DNA of 64,000 bases from an uncultured Clostridia bacterium (GTDB lineage: Bacteria > Bacillota > Clostridia > UMGS1883), in contig CAKSFM010000002.1 of the NCBI GenBank assembly GCA_934454525.1, positions 62,001 through 126,000 of the forward strand, in the 5' to 3' direction. Below, in pieces: positions 17,251 to 25,932 of this stretch (positions within the stretch are counted from its first letter, which is position 1; every line of letters begins with the position of its first letter). The position numbers and the translations under genes are program-made. A model generated the notes under the pieces. The model saw only the letters and a list, made by a program, of their open reading frames with translations, made no database searches and was not told the DNA's origin.

Positions 17251-18056
17251 TCGTCATGCACCATCATTTCACTTATATCACTGCGCTTTGCAACATACAG
17301 TTTTATATCCGTGCCTACATCAAATCCTGCCGCTCCAAGGCTCGCCGCAACGGCGCTGTATGCCGCTTCCGGCGTGTTATTATCGTTGCTGAGATGTGCA
17401 AGCATTATCTGCCTTACCGCCCCCTCGCGCGCAAGCCGCGCACAAAAAGCGCCGCACATTCTGTTCGAAAGATGACCGCGGTCGGACAAAATTCTTTGCT
17501 TAAGAATTTGCGGATATGAACCGTTTATAAGCATGCGTTCATCGTGATTTGCTTCAATCACTAAAATCCCGCATTTCAAAAGCAAATCGCAGATATGGCG
17601 GTCAACAGTTCCGAGGTCTGTTGCAAGTGCACAGCATTGCCCTCCGCACGAAAATACCATGCCTATGCTTTCCGCTGCATCGTGCGAGGTTGCAAACGGC
17701 ACTATCTCAGCATTTTTAATTTTAAAGGGAACATCAGCCGCTATGTAATGAATCAGTGATGTATCGATTTTTCCGATACTTCCGATCATCGCCTGCCATG
17801 TTCCCATAGTTGCATATATCGGTATGCGGAATTTCCTGCACATAACGCCGATACCCTTGATGTGATCAATATGCTCATGTGTGACTATTATCGCATCAAT
17901 CGAGTGCGCGTCAATTCCGGCTTCATCAAGCCGGACGGCGGCTGCCTTGCCTGTTATTCCGCAATCCACCATAATTTTTGCATCACCGGCGGAAACAAGC
18001 ACCGAGTTTCCGCTGCTGCCCGATGACAGCGGACGCATCCAAACCTTGCCGTTCAT
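17247..18056 (-). CDS. MBL-fold hydrolase of the YycJ/WalJ type
   Basis: A 269-residue metallo-beta-lactamase-fold protein. The zinc motif H60-E-H62-I-D64-H65 is present, preceded by the family-like LSSGSSGNSVLV. YycJ/WalJ proteins are thought to be 5'-exonucleases linked to DNA repair or to cell-wall control; this is family knowledge, not shown here. It lies between murA (14 bases upstream) and rlmH (4-base overlap). In many Firmicutes the same gene sits beside walRK or rlmH; no walRK is in this window. Confidence 0.85.
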   Translation of the reverse strand: MNGKVWMRPLSSGSSGNSVLVSAGDAKIMVDCGITGKAAAVRLDEAGIDAHSIDAIIVTHEHIDHIKGIGVMCRKFRIPIYATMGTWQAMIGSIGKIDTSLIHYIAADVPFKIKNAEIVPFATSHDAAESIGMVFSCGGQCCALATDLGTVDRHICDLLLKCGILVIEANHDERMLINGSYPQILKQRILSDRGHLSNRMCGAFCARLAREGAVRQIMLAHLSNDNNTPEAAYSAVAASLGAAGFDVGTDIKLYVAKRSDISEMMVHDD

Positions 18057-18070
18057 CTGTCCGTATTCTC

Positions 18071-19330
18071 CTAATCAGCCTCAAATATACGCTCAATTTT
18101 AACGCCGATGGAGCGAAGACGGCGCTCAATGTCCGAATAGCCTCTGTCAATGTAATTCGGCGATGAAATCTCCGTAACACCGTCCGCCGCAGCGCCTGCA
18201 ATAATCATTGCCGCACCGCCGCGCAGATCGGTAGCGCAAACATTTGCGCCGGAAAGCGCACCGCCGTCAATTTCGGCACGTTTTCCGTCCGTGGAAATAT
18301 TTGCGCCCATTTTCCGAAGCTCATCAACATACTGGAATCTGTGCTCCCACACATCCTCCGTAACGGCGCTGTGACCGTTCACCGTTGAAAGCAGTGCAAC
18401 AATCTGCGGCTGCAAATCAGTCGGGAATCCGGGATATGGCATGGTGCGCACCTGAATACCGCGCAGCTCTCCGCTCCTGCGGATTCGCACTGAATCGTCA
18501 TATTCCGTCACGCTGACGCCCATTTCCTCAAGCTTTGAAACAAGGCTGTCCATATGCTTCGGAATTAAATTCCGCACAAGCACATCCCCTCCTGCCGCCG
18601 CTGCAAGGATCATAAACGTTCCCGCCTCAATCTGATCGGGGATAATACTGTAGCTTCCGCCTTTCATCTCCTCAACACCCATTATGCGGATAACGTCAGT
18701 TCCCGCACCGCGCACATTTGCACCCATAGCATTTAAGAAATTGGCAACGTCTACAATATGCGGCTCTTTCGCCGCATTTTCAATAACCGTTCTTCCGTTT
18801 GCAAGCACCGCCGCAAGCATAATATTAATCGTTGCGCCAACGCTCACCGTGTCAAGATAAATATTGTTTCCGACAAGCTTTTCAGCATCGGCAAAAACAA
18901 TTCCCGAATCGACATAAACCTTTGCGCCAAGCGCACGAAAGCCTTTCTCGTGCAAATCAATCGGTCTTACGCCGAAATTGCATCCGCCCGGCAGTGCAAC
19001 CTCAGCCTTGCTCATTCTTCCGAGGAGCGCCCCGAGAAGATAATAGCTCGCGCGCATTCGGCTTGCAAGCTCCGATGGAGCGATATGCGTTTTCAGGCGT
19101 GTTGAATCCACCTGGATCGTTGTGTCGTTAATATAAGTCACCTTTGCGCCGAGCTGCACAAGCATATCTATTATAAGGCGAACATCCTTAATGTTCGGAA
19201 TATTTTCTATATGACAAACGCCGTTTACAAGCAGCGTTGCAGGAATTATGGCAACTGCGGCATTTTTTGCGCCGCACACGGCTATTTCACCGAACAGCCT
19301 GCTGCCTCCTGTTATCTTTAGCTTTTCCAA
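18071..19330 (-). CDS. murA: UDP-N-acetylglucosamine 1-carboxyvinyltransferase MurA
   Basis: A 419-residue EPT-family enzyme that transfers enolpyruvate from PEP to UDP-GlcNAc, the first committed step of peptidoglycan synthesis. It has K22-N23 in CGAKNAA and the catalytic loop Cys at 117 (LPGGCNFGVRPIDLH); Cys here is the fosfomycin-sensitive form. The start is TTG at 19330-19328 with an AGAGGTG site upstream. First gene of murA-MBL-rlmH. Its promoter is at 19412-19440 and the 5' UTR starts with a repeat-derived hairpin. Confidence 0.95.
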   Translation of the reverse strand: MEKLKITGGSRLFGEIAVCGAKNAAVAIIPATLLVNGVCHIENIPNIKDVRLIIDMLVQLGAKVTYINDTTIQVDSTRLKTHIAPSELASRMRASYYLLGALLGRMSKAEVALPGGCNFGVRPIDLHEKGFRALGAKVYVDSGIVFADAEKLVGNNIYLDTVSVGATINIMLAAVLANGRTVIENAAKEPHIVDVANFLNAMGANVRGAGTDVIRIMGVEEMKGGSYSIIPDQIEAGTFMILAAAAGGDVLVRNLIPKHMDSLVSKLEEMGVSVTEYDDSVRIRRSGELRGIQVRTMPYPGFPTDLQPQIVALLSTVNGHSAVTEDVWEHRFQYVDELRKMGANISTDGKRAEIDGGALSGANVCATDLRGGAAMIIAGAAADGVTEISSPNYIDRGYSDIERRLRSIGVKIERIFEAD

Positions 19331-19355
19331 AAGACTACACCTCTTCTGTTATTAC

Positions 19356-19401
19356 TAGGCATAAAAGAATTGAACCGTACGGGGTTCGATTTTGTTATGG
19401 C
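19356..19401 (-). repeat. Hairpin in the murA 5' UTR built from two GGCATAACA-type arms
   Basis: TAGGCATAAAAGAATTGAAC (from 19356) pairs with GGTTCGATTTTGTTATGGC (19383-19401), about 15 of 19 positions, capped by CCGTACGG. It lies just downstream of the murA -10, so it would sit at the very 5' end of the mRNA. ACTAGGCATAA is identical to the end of the 16.3-kb element. Confidence 0.6.
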
Positions 19402-19411
19402 TACCGCATAT

Positions 19412-19440
19412 ATCATACACTATTTTCCGTTAAAATGCAA
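19412..19440 (-). promoter_or_regulatory. Sigma-A promoter of murA-MBL-rlmH
   Basis: Minus strand: TTGCAT (19440-19435), 17-nt spacer, TATGAT (19417-19412). Confidence 0.75.
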
Positions 19441-19454
19441 TAATTTTTAAAATT

Positions 19455-20417
19455 TTATTTTATTTCAAGCTTGTATTTTCCAGCAAAGTCTTCAGTTGTC
19501 TGATATTTGCCATCTTTCGTTATAATAATCGCGTCCGTATCGGGGAAATCACGGCAAAGCGTAAGTCCGTCAGTACCGAGAATGAAAATCGCGGTCGAAA
19601 GCGCGTCCGCATTTGCCGCACATGGCGACACAACAGTCACGGAGGCTGCATCACTTTCGGCACACGAGCCTGTCCGCGCGTCAAGAATATGATGGTATTT
19701 TACCCCGTTATATTCAAAATAACGCTGATATGCTCCGCTTGTGACCGCATTTGTGTCACGCAGATGCATCACCGCAAAAAGTTCACCCTCCGAAAACGGA
19801 CTCTGTATCCCGACAGTATATTCACCCGAAAGCATAATATTTCCGCCGAGGTCACATATAACATTATCAACACCGTTTTTATTAAAATATTCACGCAGGC
19901 GGTCGGCAATATAACCCTTGGCAATCGCACCGAGGTCTATTCTTGTTCCGCCGAGTGAGAACGGTTCAAGCGTGACGCGCTTATACCCCGTTTTTTTAAG
20001 TGCAGCAGTTATTTCCGAATCCTCCGGGGGAATTTTCCGCTCCTTTATATTCCAAAGGTCGGTGAGCGGCGCAAGCGTTATGTCAAATGCACCGTCCGTC
20101 AGCCTCGAAAATGAAAGTCCTGTTTCGATCAGGCTCTTCAGTTCACCCTCCGGCGCTTTTATTTCTCCGCTGTTAAGTCTGAAAAGCTCACTTTCTGAAT
20201 CGGTGCGGCTGAATATTTTTTCATATCTGCGGCAGATATCAACCGCACCTTCGGCGGCTTTCTTATCCGCAGCATCGGTCGTTATTGAAATTTCCGTATC
20301 AAGCGCAAAGGCACGGATCGTTTCACGCTTTTTTTCACATCCCGCCGCAAAAAAAAGCGCTGCCGCGGCAATCAGCGCGGCGCAGCCTTTAATTTTTGTC
20401 ATAACAAACACACTCAC
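19455..20417 (-). CDS. apbE: ApbE-family FAD:protein FMN transferase (lipoprotein)
   Basis: A 320-residue ApbE protein. The N terminus is a lipoprotein signal with lipobox FAAGC (Cys27 from the GTG start), so it is anchored outside the membrane. Family features are LGAIAKGYIADRL, the ICDLGGNIML segment and SGAYQRYFEYNGVKYHHILD. ApbE attaches FMN to threonines of Rnf/Nqr-type or other flavoproteins; no such target is in the window. The GTG at 20417 overlaps the upstream slt stop by 3 bases (gTGA); an in-frame ATG at 20402 is an alternative start. Last gene of the polA-coaE-slt-apbE run. Confidence 0.9.
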   Translation of the reverse strand: MSVFVMTKIKGCAALIAAAALFFAAGCEKKRETIRAFALDTEISITTDAADKKAAEGAVDICRRYEKIFSRTDSESELFRLNSGEIKAPEGELKSLIETGLSFSRLTDGAFDITLAPLTDLWNIKERKIPPEDSEITAALKKTGYKRVTLEPFSLGGTRIDLGAIAKGYIADRLREYFNKNGVDNVICDLGGNIMLSGEYTVGIQSPFSEGELFAVMHLRDTNAVTSGAYQRYFEYNGVKYHHILDARTGSCAESDAASVTVVSPCAANADALSTAIFILGTDGLTLCRDFPDTDAIIITKDGKYQTTEDFAGKYKLEIK

Positions 20418-20977
20418 TTCAGATTCGGATAAAGTATTTTGTAAATTCTCATATACATGTTAATTTTTTTAATGTGGCGGTTAGTTTCCCCATAGGGAAC
20501 ATTGTCAAGCCGCACACCGTCCGGCGAGCAGCTTCTGTCAGCAAGCCATTTATCAACGTTTGCCGCGCCTGCGTTATATGCGGCTGCTGCGCAGTCAACG
20601 TTTCCGTTATACCGATTCTTCAGCGACGCAAAGTACCATATACCTACGCGGATGTTTTTATCCGCGTCAAAAATATCCTCCGCAGATGCCTTAATCCCCA
20701 TTTTTTCGGAGCAGTAAAGAAATGTTTCCTCGGTAATCTGCATTATCCCATACGCACCGGCATGACTTACCGCCGATATATCAAAATTGCTTTCAGCCTT
20801 TATAAGAGCCGCCGAAAGGCACGGATCAATGCCGTATTCTCTTGAATAAATCTCTATATACTGAGCATATTTAAGCGGAAAAAGCCTGTATGCAGCAAAC
20901 ACAGCCACCGTTACCGTCAGCAAAGCAGCCAGAACGCAAATTGCAGTCCTCAGCATAAAATTTACGGTTTTACGCAT
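20414..20977 (-). CDS. Lytic transglycosylase (SLT domain, membrane-anchored)
   Basis: A 187-residue protein with one N-terminal TM segment (about 8-30) and an SLT/lysozyme-like domain. The catalytic Glu is E62 in ALIKAESNFD, followed by GAYGIMQITEETF and the AAYNAGAANVDKWL motif. It cleaves peptidoglycan between MurNAc and GlcNAc to give 1,6-anhydro ends. The start was set at ATG 20977, 8 bases inside the coaE end with a GGGGGAAA site before it; a longer in-frame form would run deep into coaE and adds no domain. Confidence 0.9.
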   Translation of the reverse strand: MRKTVNFMLRTAICVLAALLTVTVAVFAAYRLFPLKYAQYIEIYSREYGIDPCLSAALIKAESNFDISAVSHAGAYGIMQITEETFLYCSEKMGIKASAEDIFDADKNIRVGIWYFASLKNRYNGNVDCAAAAYNAGAANVDKWLADRSCSPDGVRLDNVPYGETNRHIKKINMYMRIYKILYPNLK

Positions 20978-21557
20978 TGTTTTCCCCCATGATTCTATTA
21001 TATATCTCCGACAAGTGCGAATACAGCTCATCCGCACTGCCGTTGTTTTCAATAATAATTGCTTTTTTTGAATACGGACGCTGTGCGTCAATACGGCGCT
21101 GTGCGTCCGATGCGGCAATTGAATCCCTTTTTATTATGCGGCGCAGGCGAATGTCGCGACGAGCCGATATTACTATTATATGACTGCATTTTTCATCTAT
21201 GCCGCTTGACTCCAGCTCCGAACCGTCAATAACAGCGAGATGCGCGTCCGAAGCTGCAATTGTTCCGAGCGCTTCACTGCACACAGCCGGATGAACGATT
21301 CTGTTCAGCTTTTTCAGTTTTTCGCCGTCCGAAAATACGATCGCTCCCAGTTTTTTTCGGCTGACATTTCCGTTTTCGTCAAAAACCGGGCTGCCGAACT
21401 CCGTTTGCAGTTCTTTTTTTATCTTTTCCGAACAAAGCGCACGGTGTGCAAGCGCGTCGCAATCAATAACGCATGCGCCTTTTTCTTTAAAAAATCGTGC
21501 TGCGGTGCTTTTTCCGCTGCCGGAAAGTCCCGTCAGACCGACAATAATTTTTTTCAA
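20970..21557 (-). CDS. coaE: Dephospho-CoA kinase CoaE
   Basis: A 195-residue P-loop kinase that makes coenzyme A from dephospho-CoA. Walker A GLSGSGKS is at 10-17, and the family CDALAH segment and LKKLNRIVHPAV follow. The normal DxPLLFE motif is changed to a DGSELESSGIDEK-type stretch. It lies 15 bases after polA and overlaps slt by 8 bases. Gene order polA-coaE is common in Firmicutes. Confidence 0.93.
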   Translation of the reverse strand: MKKIIVGLTGLSGSGKSTAARFFKEKGACVIDCDALAHRALCSEKIKKELQTEFGSPVFDENGNVSRKKLGAIVFSDGEKLKKLNRIVHPAVCSEALGTIAASDAHLAVIDGSELESSGIDEKCSHIIVISARRDIRLRRIIKRDSIAASDAQRRIDAQRPYSKKAIIIENNGSADELYSHLSEIYNRIMGENNA

Positions 21558-21572
21558 CTCAATAACTTCCTT

Positions 21573-24083
21573 TTACTTCGTTTCGTACCAGCTTGCGCCG
21601 ATCTTAACATCTGCGCGCAGCGGAACTGACAGTTTGACGGAATTCTCCATTTCGCGTTTCAATATTTCCGCCGCCTTTTCGGCTGCTCCGGTTTCGGCTT
21701 CAACAATCAGCTCATCGTGAATCTGCATGATCAGCCGTGCATTCGGGCATTCGTCCGCAAGGGCGCGCGAAACTTTAACCATGGCAATTTTTATTATATC
21801 CGCAGCAGTTCCCTGAATCGGCGTGTTCATTGCGGCGCGCTCGCCAAATGAGCGCAGATTGAAATTTTTTGCCTTAAGCTCCGGAATATATCGTCTGCGC
21901 CCGAACAGTGTGCAGACATAGCCATTCTCTTTTGCCGATGAAATCGTTCTGTCCATATATTCCTTAACACCGCTGTACTTTGCAAAATAGCTCTCTATAT
22001 ACTCCTTTGCTTCCCTGCGCGATATTTTTAGCTCTCCCGCAAGCGAAAACTCACTCTGCCCATATATTATTCCGAAATTAACCGTCTTCGCACGGGAACG
22101 CATAACGTCCGTCACACAGAAATCCGGCACATTGAACACCTGCGCTGCCGTAATTGCATGAATATCTGCATTATTTACAAAAGCATTTGTCATGGTTTCA
22201 TCGCCCGACATATGTGCAAGCACACGCAGCTCTATCTGAGAATAATCTGCGCCGACAAGACAGCAGCCCTCACGCGCAACAAACATCTTCCGAAGCTCGC
22301 GCCCGATATCTGTCCGCACGGGAATATTCTGCAGATTCGGTTCAGCCGAGCTGATTCTTCCTGTTGCCGTAACCGTTTGCTTAAGCGTTGAATGAATCCT
22401 GTCATTTTCGTCCAGAAGCGGCAAAAATGCATCGGTATACGTTGACTTGAGCTTTGAAAGATGCCTGTAATCTATAATCAAGTCAATAATTTCGCTTTTG
22501 CCGCGCAGCTTTTCAAGAACCGTGTTATCGGTTGAATAACCTGTTTTTGTTTTTTTCACAACAGGAAGTCCCATATCCTCAAATAAAAGCTTCCCAAGCT
22601 GCTTTGTGGAATTTATGTTAAACTCTCCGCCTGCCATAAAATAAATACTCTGCTCAAGAGCACCGATGCGTTCCCCAAGCATTGAATTGAATCTTGAAAG
22701 CTCGCCGCGGTCAATCTTAAAGCCTGCACATTCCATGTCATACAGAACATTTTCAAGCGGAAGTTCAATATCGTAAAGCAGTTTTTCCTGTCCGCGCTCC
22801 GTGATAACCGCAAGCTGAGCATTTTTAAGCTTTTCAAGCGAGGCTGCGGAATCCGCAAGTCCGTTTTCGGCAAACAAATCCTCCGTTTTGTAATCGCTGC
22901 GCGACGGGTCAATAATGTAAGCGGCTGTTTCAGTGTCGAAAAACTCTCCGCGCAAAGCAATTCCGAGCCTTGCAAGACCGTGCCTTGCCGCTTTAAAGGA
23001 ATGAGTCAGTTTTTTTATATTTTCATTTTCAAAAATGGGTTTCAGCAATTCCGCCGCTGCGCGATACGGCTTGCCGTCAACGGAAAATTCCGCTTTGTTT
23101 TCATCCAAAAGAAATGCAAACTCATTTTGCACGGCGGCTTTTTCAAGCACGGAGCTGTCAGCTTCCGCTGCTTCCGCTGCCTGCGGCTGCTCCTTTTCGG
23201 GCGTTTTCACAAGTCTTTCCGCAAGTTTTTTAAGTTCTAGCTCATTTATCTTTTCCGCAAGGCGGCTTCCATCCGGCGCCTGCACCCTTGCGCTTTCAAT
23301 TGTAAAATCAATCGGCACTGCACGGTCGATTGTGCACAGCTTATAGCAGAAATACGCATTTTCCTTTCCCGCAATAAGCTTTTCGCGCACACCTTTTTTT
23401 ATAGATTCGCTTTCGATATTTGCATAAATTCCATCCAGGGAGTGGAATTCGCGGACAAGCGAAAACGCCGTCTTTTCACCGATTCCGCTGACGCCGGGAA
23501 TATTGTCCGAGCTGTCACCCATCAGCGCCTTAACAGTTATAAATTCCTCAGGCGTAACTCCGTATTTTTCAAACACGCCTTTCCCATCAAGTGCTTCCGT
23601 GGCAGTCTGTCCCATGCGCGTTGTGGTCAGCAGCACAGTTGTGTTTTCGCTTGCAAGCTGCAAATCATCCTTATCTCCCGTAACAATACCGCACTTAATA
23701 TTGTTATCATCGCACATTTTGCTTACTGTTCCGATAATATCATCCGCCTCGTAACCCTCTATCGAAAGCATTTTTATATTCATAGCCGCCAAAAGCTCTT
23801 TAAGATGAGGCATTTGCTCTGCAAGGTCATCGGGCATTCCCTTTCGCTGTGCCTTGTATTGGTCATACATTTTGTGCCGGAATGTCGGCGCTTTAAGGTC
23901 AAACGCCACGCAAAGATATTCGGGTGCATACTCATCGGTATATTTAAGCAATATGTTCATAAAACCGAATATTCCGTTTGTCGGAATTCCGCTTTTTGTT
24001 GAAAGCGGGCGCACCCCATAATATGCGCGGTTCACAATGCTGTTGCCATCTATAATAATTAATGTTTCCGCCGCCTGAGCCAA
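21573..24083 (-). CDS. polA: DNA polymerase I
   Basis: An 836-residue family A polymerase. It has an N-terminal 5'-3' exonuclease (IIDGNSIVNRAYYGVRPL, YEADDIIGT, GDKDDLQLA, GEKTAFSLV), a degenerate 3'-5' exonuclease-like middle (residues about 305-465, lacking a clear DEDD set), and a C-terminal polymerase with motifs A (DYSQIELRVLAHMSG), B (RSRAKTVNFGIIYGQS) and C (QIHDELIVE). It fills gaps in repair and removes RNA primers. The start is TTG at 24083, after GGAGGGGGA. Absence of proofreading residues is usual for Firmicutes PolA. Confidence 0.96.
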   Translation of the reverse strand: MAQAAETLIIIDGNSIVNRAYYGVRPLSTKSGIPTNGIFGFMNILLKYTDEYAPEYLCVAFDLKAPTFRHKMYDQYKAQRKGMPDDLAEQMPHLKELLAAMNIKMLSIEGYEADDIIGTVSKMCDDNNIKCGIVTGDKDDLQLASENTTVLLTTTRMGQTATEALDGKGVFEKYGVTPEEFITVKALMGDSSDNIPGVSGIGEKTAFSLVREFHSLDGIYANIESESIKKGVREKLIAGKENAYFCYKLCTIDRAVPIDFTIESARVQAPDGSRLAEKINELELKKLAERLVKTPEKEQPQAAEAAEADSSVLEKAAVQNEFAFLLDENKAEFSVDGKPYRAAAELLKPIFENENIKKLTHSFKAARHGLARLGIALRGEFFDTETAAYIIDPSRSDYKTEDLFAENGLADSAASLEKLKNAQLAVITERGQEKLLYDIELPLENVLYDMECAGFKIDRGELSRFNSMLGERIGALEQSIYFMAGGEFNINSTKQLGKLLFEDMGLPVVKKTKTGYSTDNTVLEKLRGKSEIIDLIIDYRHLSKLKSTYTDAFLPLLDENDRIHSTLKQTVTATGRISSAEPNLQNIPVRTDIGRELRKMFVAREGCCLVGADYSQIELRVLAHMSGDETMTNAFVNNADIHAITAAQVFNVPDFCVTDVMRSRAKTVNFGIIYGQSEFSLAGELKISRREAKEYIESYFAKYSGVKEYMDRTISSAKENGYVCTLFGRRRYIPELKAKNFNLRSFGERAAMNTPIQGTAADIIKIAMVKVSRALADECPNARLIMQIHDELIVEAETGAAEKAAEILKREMENSVKLSVPLRADVKIGASWYETK

Positions 24084-24157
24084 TTCAAAGCTCCCCCTCC
24101 GTTAAATACAGCCGAAGCTGAATAATTATCTTATCGTCATTTTTTTTGATATATTAT

Positions 24158-24186
24158 ATTATACCCGTTTACATGCGCTGTGTCAA
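24158..24186 (-). promoter_or_regulatory. Sigma-A promoter of polA-coaE-slt-apbE
   Basis: Minus strand: TTGACA (24186-24181), 17-nt spacer, TATAAT (24163-24158), a consensus promoter with a 5' UTR of about 70 nt. Confidence 0.88.
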
Positions 24187-24233
24187 TCATTAGAAAATGC
24201 GAATAATAAAATTTACTGTAAGTTTTAAGCATA

Positions 24234-24272
24234 AGAGGGCGGCAAAATCTGATTTAATCTTGCCGCCCTCTC
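24234..24272 (-). terminator. Terminator of the cps-lipoprotein operon
   Basis: AGAGGGCGGCAA pairs with TTGCCGCCCTCT around a 14-nt loop. It follows the lipoprotein gene by about 55 bases. The T-run is weak on the minus strand. Confidence 0.55.
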
Positions 24273-24326
24273 TTATTTATTTCTGATAACAGAGATTACC
24301 CTGACTGACATTCATTGATTTCAAAA

Positions 24327-25169
24327 TCAGCTTGATATCTGCTCCGGTTTGACGCCCACAGCGCTGTCCTGATCCCACATTTCCCCATTTTCATTCTGAG
24401 TGCTTGTTGTAAACTGATTATCGGATACTTTTTTGCCATTTGTTCCGATATAAAAAATGTTTTCTGCTTCTTTTCCCGATGAATTTTTCAGACTACATTC
24501 CATTTTCACAAGAAAATCATATTTGCCGCATTTTTCTGACACATAAACGCTTTTTACCGAAAGGCTTTCGGGATATGTCAGCTTACCCAGCAGAGCATTT
24601 TTTGCTGCAATATAGGCATTTTTTGCGTCTTCGGCTTTAACGGTGTCAATAACGGAAATCTTTATTTCCTTTTCTGTTTTATTTCCGCAGCTGTCTGCAA
24701 CGGAAACGGTAACCGGGTAAACGCCCTCCTTACTTGTATCCACACTGCCCTTTACTATTTTTATCTTATCGGAAACATCTCCGTCAACAATGTCATTTGC
24801 AGAAACAGCCTTGGAAATATCAAATTCTTTTCCGAGAACCGCTTCGGCATAATCCAATGAAATATCCGGCGGAGTTGTATCCTCAACAGTAATTTTGATT
24901 TCGCTTTCCGTATATTTCAGACTTGGCGAAGCAATCTCATACAGAACTGTATATGTTCCGGGTTTGTTAATTTTGATATTATCCTTTTTCAGTGAAACGG
25001 AATAATCCTCATTTGTTGTAATAAAATGAAGCGGGTTATAGCTATCTCCCGCTTCAACAGTATCGGTAATCTGTTCAACAACATTTTTTGATGAACATGC
25101 CGACAAAAGCACGGCAGCCAAAAGCAGCAATGCTGATATATTTTTATGAAAATGCTTCGTTTGTTTCAT
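24327..25169 (-). CDS. Lipoprotein with two Ig-like (DUF5011-type) domains
   Basis: A 280-residue secreted protein. The signal peptide ends at a lipobox (LLSACSS, Cys25). Two immunoglobulin-like repeats follow: residues about 45-95 ending KPGTYTVLYE...ITVED, and about 96-175 starting TTPPDISLD and ending GVYPVTVSVADSCGNKTEK. The last ~100 residues look globular, with no family recognised. It is the last gene of the cpsC-cpsD-cpsB run (15 bases after cpsB), which suggests an extracellular role linked to surface polysaccharide or its attachment. That link is inference. Confidence 0.7.
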   Translation of the reverse strand: MKQTKHFHKNISALLLLAAVLLSACSSKNVVEQITDTVEAGDSYNPLHFITTNEDYSVSLKKDNIKINKPGTYTVLYEIASPSLKYTESEIKITVEDTTPPDISLDYAEAVLGKEFDISKAVSANDIVDGDVSDKIKIVKGSVDTSKEGVYPVTVSVADSCGNKTEKEIKISVIDTVKAEDAKNAYIAAKNALLGKLTYPESLSVKSVYVSEKCGKYDFLVKMECSLKNSSGKEAENIFYIGTNGKKVSDNQFTTSTQNENGEMWDQDSAVGVKPEQISS

Positions 25170-25184
25170 ATTTCGTTTCCTGCT

Positions 25185-25901
25185 CTACCTGTAAATAATC
25201 TCTGCGTTTTCAAGTATTCTTCTGCTGCGCACTGTCACCTTGTCAAGTTCATTTTTACCAAGATGCTTCTCTATGTAAGCTCCTGCCGCATCTAAATTCG
25301 GCGCTCTGTCACCGGTATTGTGGCAATCACTTCCGAGGACATTGAAAAGACCTCGTTTCGCCAATGCAACACCGTTGCGGCGCATCATCAGTTTTGTAAA
25401 GCAGTCAGCATTTATCTGCATAAGCGCCCCGCATCCGGCAAGCTCGGCAAGTCTTTCTCTGACGCCTCTGTATTTCAAATATCTGTCAACATGTGCAAGA
25501 ATCGGAGTAAAACGCCTGTTGGCAATTCTTTCTATTCCCTCAACCACAGAATCATTCCATGATGAAAACGGCATTTCAATCATAATGCAATCCGTTCCGC
25601 ATATACAAAGCGATTCAAGGTTATCAATTCTCCAAAGCTCGTCAAAATACAGAATTTCTCCTCCAAGGTAAAGCTTCATCTGAATATTTTCTCTCTGCAG
25701 GCGCTCTTTAAGTGCATTCACCGCAGCGTTTCGATTTTCCAAAAAGCTCTCCAGATCGTTTCTGTATGCATAGAAATGCGGCGTCAGCACAGCGCCCTCC
25801 GCTCCCTGGGAAATAAGCATCCTTGCCATGTCCGCAGATTCTGCTGCAGATGCGCTTCCATCATCGATTCCGGGCAATATATGCGTATGAAAATCAATCA
25901 T
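25185..25901 (-). CDS. cpsB: CpsB/YwqE-type PHP-domain tyrosine phosphatase
   Basis: A 238-residue PHP-fold metal-dependent phosphatase. The motifs are MIDFHTHILPGIDDGS at the N terminus, VLTPHFY, ILAHVDRY and SDCHNTGDRAPN near the C terminus. In streptococci and bacilli CpsB removes phosphate from the tyrosine cluster of the CpsD kinase, cycling capsule or exopolysaccharide assembly. It lies next to cpsD, its expected substrate, which here has an unusually large tyrosine tail. Confidence 0.92.
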   Translation of the reverse strand: MIDFHTHILPGIDDGSASAAESADMARMLISQGAEGAVLTPHFYAYRNDLESFLENRNAAVNALKERLQRENIQMKLYLGGEILYFDELWRIDNLESLCICGTDCIMIEMPFSSWNDSVVEGIERIANRRFTPILAHVDRYLKYRGVRERLAELAGCGALMQINADCFTKLMMRRNGVALAKRGLFNVLGSDCHNTGDRAPNLDAAGAYIEKHLGKNELDKVTVRSRRILENAEIIYR

Positions 25902-25932
25902 AAGCGTTGTTCCTATCTATAATTATTTTTCA

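Noticed and set aside
19356..19401. A tRNA remnant before murA (GGGTTCGATTTT)
   Set aside because: The arms fold as a simple hairpin and match the repeat family better.
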